Positions 6,035-8,877 of a DNA stretch of 8,877 nt are shown in pieces. The position numbers and the translations under genes are program-made. Each line of letters begins with the position of its first letter. Position 1 is the stretch's first letter. Source of the stretch: Rickettsiales bacterium (GTDB taxonomy: Bacteria > Pseudomonadota > Alphaproteobacteria > Rs-D84); assembly GCA_031267375.1 (NCBI GenBank), contig JAIRZE010000109.1:1-8877 (forward strand), in the 5' to 3' direction. The notes below the pieces were generated by a model. That model made no database searches. It had not been told where the DNA came from and saw nothing but the letters and a program-made list of their open reading frames with translations.

Positions 6035-6244
6035 ATGCAGAAAATCAAACAACAGATATTTGACGAATTGGCCGGATTGGAAGAAGCGGTGCGGCGCCTG
6101 TCCGGCGCAGCGGCGGTTGCTGGCAAACAAACGGATTTAGAGGTTGCAATTCTTGCGGAACAGAATAAAAAGCTGCGCGAAAAGAACAAGCGCGCCGGCG
6201 AATTGATAGACGAATCTTTGAAGATATTAAAGGTGTTGAAATGA
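6035..6244 (+). CDS. zauP: ZauP-like coiled-coil division protein
   Basis: A 69-residue, highly charged, fully helical protein. Heptad-like spacing of hydrophobic residues runs through most of it (for example IFDELAGLEEAVRRL and VAILAEQNKKLREKNKRAGELI), typical of a coiled coil. In Caulobacter and other alphaproteobacteria a short coiled-coil protein (ZauP, DUF4164-like) is encoded directly upstream of zapA and works with it to focus the FtsZ ring at midcell. Position, size and the 4-bp ATGA overlap with zapA fit. Coiled coils diverge quickly, so the name rests mainly on context. The start sits right after a promoter without a ribosome binding site. Confidence 0.75.
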   Translation: MQKIKQQIFDELAGLEEAVRRLSGAAAVAGKQTDLEVAILAEQNKKLREKNKRAGELIDESLKILKVLK

Positions 6245-6525
6245 GCGTGGTATCAATACCGATTGTAAATAAAACATACTCTATGGGGTGCGAAGACGGA
6301 CAGGAATCGCGGCTGATAGACCTGGGTAAAATGGTAGACGGCCGTGCGCGTGAGATTTTGGACAAGATCGGGCCATTGCCTGAATCATCGCTGCTGGCGA
6401 CATTGTGTATAGTCCTTGCGGACGAGATTCAGGGTGCCAAGTCGGCTGCGCCTGCGGCCTTGGACGATGCGAACCTGACTGAAATCCTGGAAAGAATCAA
6501 ATTGATAAGAAAGAATATAAAATAG
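6241..6525 (+). CDS. zapA: Cell division protein ZapA
   Basis: ZapA binds FtsZ and bundles protofilaments at the division site. The 94 residues show the family pattern: a beta hairpin with VNKTYSMGCEDGQE (9-22), a helix with LIDLGKMVDGRARE (25-38), then the central helix with LLATLCIVLADEI (51-63), and a C-terminal coiled coil from about 77. Length is typical of alphaproteobacterial ZapA. Translation is coupled to zauP by the ATGA overlap, with AAAGGTG about 6 nt ahead of the start inside zauP. It is the last gene of the operon; the hairpin-rich element at 6546-6788 follows 20 bp later. Confidence 0.93.
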   Translation: MSVVSIPIVNKTYSMGCEDGQESRLIDLGKMVDGRAREILDKIGPLPESSLLATLCIVLADEIQGAKSAAPAALDDANLTEILERIKLIRKNIK

Positions 6526-6545
6526 TGGCTGGGTAAGTAAAAATA

Positions 6546-6788
6546 AAACTCAGAGCAAACCCCTGCCCCCGCTTGCGGGGGCGGGATAGAGTTGGCTTGG
6601 TGGGGTGCCTTTATACGAAAGGCACCTTTTAAGCGACTTTCGTAGAAAGTCGCTCCACCTGGCAACTCTTGGGTGGGGGTATTTTGTGCTCTAAAACACC
6701 CCCACCCAAGATTTCGTAAAGTTCGCTGCGCTCACTAACGAAATCTATCCCGCCCCCATAAATTGGGGCAGGTGTTTGCTCCGAGTTT
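6546..6788. mobile_element. MITE-like element with 48-bp terminal inverted repeats
   Basis: The ends 6546-6593 and 6741-6788 are inverted copies over 48 bp with about 40 matches; five of the eight differences fall in one 7-bp block. Inside are perfect hairpins: 6604-6612 with 6618-6626 (9 bp), 6632-6640 with 6646-6654 (9 bp), 6668-6680 with 6698-6710 (13 bp), and 6711-6717 with 6738-6744 (7 bp). There is no open reading frame of note and no transposase. The element fills the space between two convergent genes. The hairpin at 6604-6626 is followed by TTTT and could end zapA transcription. No clear target-site duplication is visible. A structured RNA is the main alternative. Confidence 0.6.
6604..6630 (+). 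terminator. Possible terminator of zauP-zapA
   Basis: A 9-bp perfect stem GGTGCCTTT/AAAGGCACC with loop ATACG, followed by TTTT. The T run is short. It lies inside the inverted-repeat element about 80 nt behind the zapA stop. Confidence 0.4.
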
Positions 6789-6790
6789 AA

Positions 6791-7873
6791 TTACCCCACC
6801 CGTCCGCCACGGGAATTTTCAAACGCCATAAACTGATTTCTCTGCACATTTGCTAAATAATCCCGCGCATAGCGCTCATCCTGTTTCGCATTAAAAGCAA
6901 TCGGCGCGCCACCCGTGCGAATTTCCGGGGCTTTTACTTCCTTGCCCAAAAGCTTGATTATCTGCAATTTGATTAAATCCTGCTTGCCCATATTTCTGAC
7001 AATATCTTCCAAATACTTGTCGTCCAAAGGCGTCAAGCTCTGCTTCAAAGCATCTTCCGGCTTGTTTTTTATTCTGCGGATTTCGTCCCGAATCAAAGAT
7101 TCCAAGAACTGTTCCAGATATATTATTGACGCATTTCTGATTTGGTCCGGCATCGGCGTTATATGGGCATTGTTAAAGCTGAATTGCTGATCATCGCTAA
7201 GCAAAGTCGCGTGGCCTTTCCCTTTGCCCGGACGCGGAACTACAAGGTATACGGCTTCTTCCGGATAAACGACGCGATTGTTCTGCGCGAATTTGTTCAA
7301 CAGCCTTTCCTGTTCTTCATCGGTGCCGGCGCGTTTGTTCGCACGCAGAAAACGGTCCAGCGCGGCGTTATAACTTTCCGAGTCTTTGTAAACAGTACCT
7401 ACAAAAACGCATTCCGGATACGCGGCCTTGACCTGATTTATAGAATTATATGATCCGTCGGTCAAGTAAGATTGAACTTTTTTTGATATGGACGGATCCA
7501 TACCCAGCGAATCAACCAAAGTCTTGATTATGGAATTTTTCTGTGCATTCGCGCAATATTTGCGAGATGGCCTATCCGGCGAAATAATCTTTTTTGCCGC
7601 AGCGTTTTGGGGGACGCCCTCGGAAAAGAGTTGCAAATCTGATATCAAATTTTTTTCTGTGCCGGTCAGCTTTTGCTGAAACCCGTCCAAAGCGTTGCAA
7701 GCAAGCCAATCTTCGTCCAGCGACATTTCATTCAGCTTTGCAGGGTTGGTGGCACAAGCGGTTAAATTCTTGGATTGCCCGTTTTTTATTTGGGCTTTTG
7801 CAAAAGCCGGCGCAATCATAAGTAAAACAATTGCGGACGCGGCAATATTCTTTCTTGAAAAAATGTTGTTCAT
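6791..7873 (-). CDS. Secreted protein of unknown function
   Basis: Not recognised. The 360-residue protein starts with a clear Sec signal: basic RK at 7-8, hydrophobic core about 10-22, and a likely cut after AFAKA near 27. The mature part has four cysteines (40, 59, 107, 155) and mostly helical sequence. Two segments look conserved: KYCANAQKNSIIKTLV (105-120), a Cys at the head of a helix, and YLVVPRPGKGKGHATLL (209-225) with His 221. This order would fit a papain-like Cys-His hydrolase, but that is a guess from pattern only. The C-terminal third is helical and charged. ATG at 7873 is chosen because AAAAGGA lies 7 nt upstream and the signal peptide starts properly there. The gene has a long structured leader and ends 2 bp from the inverted-repeat element. 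Confidence 0.82.
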   Translation of the reverse strand: MNNIFSRKNIAASAIVLLMIAPAFAKAQIKNGQSKNLTACATNPAKLNEMSLDEDWLACNALDGFQQKLTGTEKNLISDLQLFSEGVPQNAAAKKIISPDRPSRKYCANAQKNSIIKTLVDSLGMDPSISKKVQSYLTDGSYNSINQVKAAYPECVFVGTVYKDSESYNAALDRFLRANKRAGTDEEQERLLNKFAQNNRVVYPEEAVYLVVPRPGKGKGHATLLSDDQQFSFNNAHITPMPDQIRNASIIYLEQFLESLIRDEIRRIKNKPEDALKQSLTPLDDKYLEDIVRNMGKQDLIKLQIIKLLGKEVKAPEIRTGGAPIAFNAKQDERYARDYLANVQRNQFMAFENSRGGRVG

Positions 7874-7880
7874 ATTCCAA

Positions 7881-7919
7881 TCCTTTTGTATATACATCGC
7901 GATTCAGGCGCAAAAAGGA
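7881..7919 (-). promoter_or_regulatory. Shine-Dalgarno-sequestering hairpin
   Basis: On the minus strand UCCUUUU (7919-7913) is complementary to AAAAGGA (7887-7881), the ribosome binding site of the secreted protein gene. A short inner GCG/CGC pairing lies in the loop. Paired, the site would be hidden, which suggests regulated translation. Confidence 0.5.
7887..7896. promoter_or_regulatory. Palindrome TGTATATACA, proximal copy
   Basis: A perfect 10-bp palindrome just upstream of the ribosome binding site of the secreted protein gene. The identical sequence recurs at 8073-8082. Two identical copies in one control region look like an operator pair. Confidence 0.4.
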
Positions 7920-7972
7920 CCGAATTGCAATTATGTTCGTTAAAATAAAGGTTGGTTTGTCGCGCTCTATGT

Positions 7973-8069
7973 GGCGACATACATTCACCTGAATAATCAA
8001 GCCGGCTTACTGAACTCTGTCAGCAGTCTGCCCCGCCCCGGGGAACCGATAAAGCGTCATTATGTCGCC
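7973..8069 (-). ncRNA. Structured leader domain, riboswitch-like
   Basis: On the minus strand GGCGACAUA (8069-8061) closes with UAUGUCGCC (7981-7973), a perfect 9-bp helix around 79 nt. Inside, CGGUU (8048-8044) can pair with AGCCG (8007-8003), CCCC (8043-8040) with GGGG (8034-8031), and ACUG (8027-8024) with CAGU (8012-8009). This gives a closed multi-helix domain beginning about 5 nt after the predicted transcription start, about 150 nt before the Shine-Dalgarno hairpin. I do not recognise a known riboswitch class. The fold was drawn by hand and only the closing helix is strong. Confidence 0.5.
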
Positions 8070-8072
8070 TTA

Positions 8073-8082
8073 TGTATATACA
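8073..8082. promoter_or_regulatory. Palindrome TGTATATACA, distal copy at the promoter
   Basis: Part of a longer 14-bp palindrome (8071-8084). It overlaps the -10 box and predicted start of transcription for the secreted protein gene, so a protein bound here would block transcription. Confidence 0.45.
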
Positions 8083-8109
8083 TATAATACAATTTGGGAA
8101 AGATTGCAA
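8081..8109 (-). promoter_or_regulatory. Putative promoter of the secreted protein gene
   Basis: On the minus strand TTGCAA (8109-8104), 17-bp spacer, TATATG (8086-8081), each 4 of 6 to consensus. It lies just behind the tRNA terminator, as a new promoter must. Predicted start near 8074 gives a leader of about 200 nt. Confidence 0.45.
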
Positions 8110-8122
8110 GTGTTTTTTACAA

Positions 8123-8150
8123 GAAAAAATCCCGCAAATGTTTGCGGGAT
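8123..8150 (-). terminator. Terminator of rpmB-tRNA-Leu
   Basis: On the minus strand a perfect 10-bp stem ATCCCGCAAA/TTTGCGGGAT (8150-8141 with 8138-8129) is followed directly by a T-rich run (8128-8123). It lies 8 nt behind the CCA end of the tRNA. Confidence 0.88.
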
Positions 8151-8157
8151 GTAATAT

Positions 8158-8241
8158 TGGTGGCCTCGGTGGGACTCGAACCCACACTCCTTGCAGAACT
8201 TGATTTTGAGTCAAGCGCGTCTACCATTCCGCCACAAGGCC
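8158..8241 (-). tRNA. tRNA-Leu(CAA)
   Basis: The acceptor stem GGCCTTG pairs with CGAGGCC (one G-U pair), the discriminator is A and the CCA end is encoded (8160-8158). The anticodon stem CTTGA/TCAAG holds the loop CTCAAAA with anticodon CAA (8208-8206), which reads UUG. The D arm has GGTAGA as in leucine tRNAs, the T arm is GTGGG-TTCGAGT-CCCAC, and the variable region is longer than in class I tRNAs, though short for leucine. The 5' end lies 6 nt behind the rpmB stop, so it is probably processed from the rpmB transcript. Confidence 0.96.
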
Positions 8242-8247
8242 AAGCTC

Positions 8248-8613
8248 TTACGCTTTCTTTGCTGCAACTTTTTTTGCCAATCTTGCCGAAATATTCGGCT
8301 TGTGCGCGGGTTTCTTTTCCGGCGTCGCCGCCTTTCCGATTTTTTTATCAATCGCTTTTTTAATCGCAGCCATTTCCGGTGTCAGACGCGAAACCGGGGT
8401 GCTGACAACATAACCGTCCAGCCCGCCGTGCTTGGTCAAAGTGCGCAGTCCCGCGGCAGAAATCCGCAGCTGAAATTCGCGCTTCAAAATGTCGCTGGTA
8501 AATTTCAAAGTCTGCAAGTTCGGCAGAAAAGTCCGCTTTGTGCGACGATGAGAATGCGAAACATTCATTCCGACCTGTGTTTTTTTTCCTGTGGTGGCGC
8601 ATACGCGTGGCAT
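8248..8613 (-). CDS. rpmB: 50S ribosomal protein L28
   Basis: L28 is a structural protein of the large ribosomal subunit. The start MPRVCATTGKKTQVGMNVSHSHRRTKRTF-like region matches the family: Cys followed by TGKK (about 5-11), VSHSHRRTKR (18-27), FLPNLQ (29-34), and LRISAAGLRTLTKHGGLDGYV (about 49-70). At 121 residues it is longer than E. coli L28 (78) because of a Lys/Ala-rich tail from about 85 on, as extended L28 forms in alphaproteobacteria also have. AAAGGA lies about 9 nt before the ATG. It shares a transcript with the tRNA behind it and is divergent from clpB. Confidence 0.95.
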   Translation of the reverse strand: MPRVCATTGKKTQVGMNVSHSHRRTKRTFLPNLQTLKFTSDILKREFQLRISAAGLRTLTKHGGLDGYVVSTPVSRLTPEMAAIKKAIDKKIGKAATPEKKPAHKPNISARLAKKVAAKKA

Positions 8614-8639
8614 AATATAATCCTTTTTGACTGGGGCAT

Positions 8640-8668
8640 AAATTACAATAATAAACCTTGAAAGTCAA
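8640..8668 (-). promoter_or_regulatory. Promoter of rpmB-tRNA-Leu
   Basis: On the minus strand TTGACT (8668-8663), exactly 17 bp, then TAATTT (8645-8640). The -35 is strong and the -10 weak. The predicted leader is about 20 nt and holds the ribosome binding site. Confidence 0.55.
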
Positions 8669-8687
8669 GCAAAAATCACTACTTATT
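8657..8687 (+). promoter_or_regulatory. Possible heat-shock-type promoter of clpB
   Basis: CTTGAAA (8657-8663) matches the -35 of RpoH promoters, and CTTATT (8682-8687) could serve as -10, but the spacer of 19 bp is longer than usual. RpoH control would be expected for clpB. It overlaps the rpmB -35 on the other strand. Confidence 0.3.
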
Positions 8688-8704
8688 GCAAAAAGGAGTT
8701 TGCT

Positions 8705-8877
8705 ATGAATCCAGACGAAATGAATGATACCCCAGAACAGGCAATTGCCAAATACACCACGGACTTTACCGCGCTGGCGGCAAATGGCAAATTGGACCCC
8801 GTTATCGGGCGCGACGAAGAAATCCGCCGCACTATCCAAGTTTTAAGCCGCCGCACGAAAAACAACCCGGTTTTAAT
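8705..8877 (+). CDS. clpB: ATP-dependent disaggregase ClpB, 5' part, no N domain
   Basis: ClpB is a hexameric AAA+ chaperone that pulls proteins from aggregates with DnaK. Only the first 57 codons are in the window. After 15 unrelated acidic residues the sequence KYTTDFTALAANGKLDPVIGR, then DEEIRRTIQVLSRRTKNNPVL, is the start of the first nucleotide-binding domain; the Walker A loop should follow just beyond the edge. In most ClpB this point comes after an N domain of about 150 residues. AAGGAG (8693-8698) lies 6 nt before ATG and no start codon is open upstream before a TAA at 8639, so the protein really begins here. RRTKNNPVL and KLDPVIGRDEEIRR favour ClpB over ClpA. Confidence 0.9.
   Translation, partial: MNPDEMNDTPEQAIAKYTTDFTALAANGKLDPVIGRDEEIRRTIQVLSRRTKNNPVL

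Noticed and set aside
6546..6788. Calling this region 6S RNA (ssrS)
   Set aside because: The place behind zapA fits, but it is longer than usual 6S RNA, has several internal hairpins instead of one rod with a central bubble, and lacks a visible promoter. Kept as an alternative only.
7728..8000. Small minus-strand frame over the leader of the secreted protein gene
   Set aside because: It overlaps the signal-peptide region out of frame and its codons cover the structured leader; no support as a gene. A leader peptide was considered but no stop lies before the main start.
7973..8069. SRP RNA, tmRNA piece or known riboswitch
   Set aside because: The GGAAG SRP loop, tmRNA TTCGA acceptor features and signatures of the TPP, cobalamin, glycine or fluoride classes are not present.
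8020..8363. Reading frames across the tRNA on both strands
   Set aside because: They run through tRNA-Leu and its terminator and have no coding features.

Overview
The window carries bacterial chromosomal housekeeping genes, most likely from an alphaproteobacterium with a moderately AT-rich genome. The best pointer is a two-gene operon in which a short coiled-coil protein overlaps zapA by 4 bp, the arrangement known from Caulobacter as zauP-zapA. No phage integrase, transposase, CRISPR array or rRNA is visible. The lineage cannot be fixed further from sequence alone.

Layout: 1-217 is non-coding, with a palindromic repeat cluster and two minus-strand terminators. 218-2568 (minus) is a three-gene operon: an M23 peptidoglycan endopeptidase, an orphan OmpR-type winged-helix protein and the biotin-protein ligase BirA. 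It is driven by a consensus promoter lying inside the start of the divergent prmC gene (2590-3363, plus; release-factor glutamine methyltransferase). 3360-4942 (minus) is a two-gene operon: a membrane protein ending in a lysozyme-like RNNNPGN-type domain, followed by an anchored protein with one EF-hand-type loop. 5067-5945 (minus) is an acidic, Pro/Glu-rich protein of unknown role, divergent from zauP-zapA (6035-6525, plus). 6546-6788 is a 243-bp element with 48-bp imperfect terminal inverted repeats and nested hairpins, MITE-like. 6791-7873 (minus) encodes a secreted protein of unknown function behind a roughly 200-nt structured leader. 8158-8613 (minus) is rpmB with tRNA-Leu(CAA) just behind it and a terminator. 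At 8705 a ClpB chaperone gene begins and runs off the end; it lacks the usual N domain.

Three themes stand out. First, heptanucleotide tandem repeats occur at three places: in prmC, in the acidic protein gene and directly before the start codon of the RNNNPGN gene. Second, three genes have a -10 box 6-7 nt before ATG, so their transcripts are predicted to be leaderless. Third, the leader of the secreted protein gene combines a closed multi-helix domain, a Shine-Dalgarno-sequestering hairpin and two copies of a 10-bp operator-like palindrome. That leader is the best candidate here for an undescribed regulatory system. Many genes concern the cell wall, division and translation, but the operons look independent rather than one pathway.
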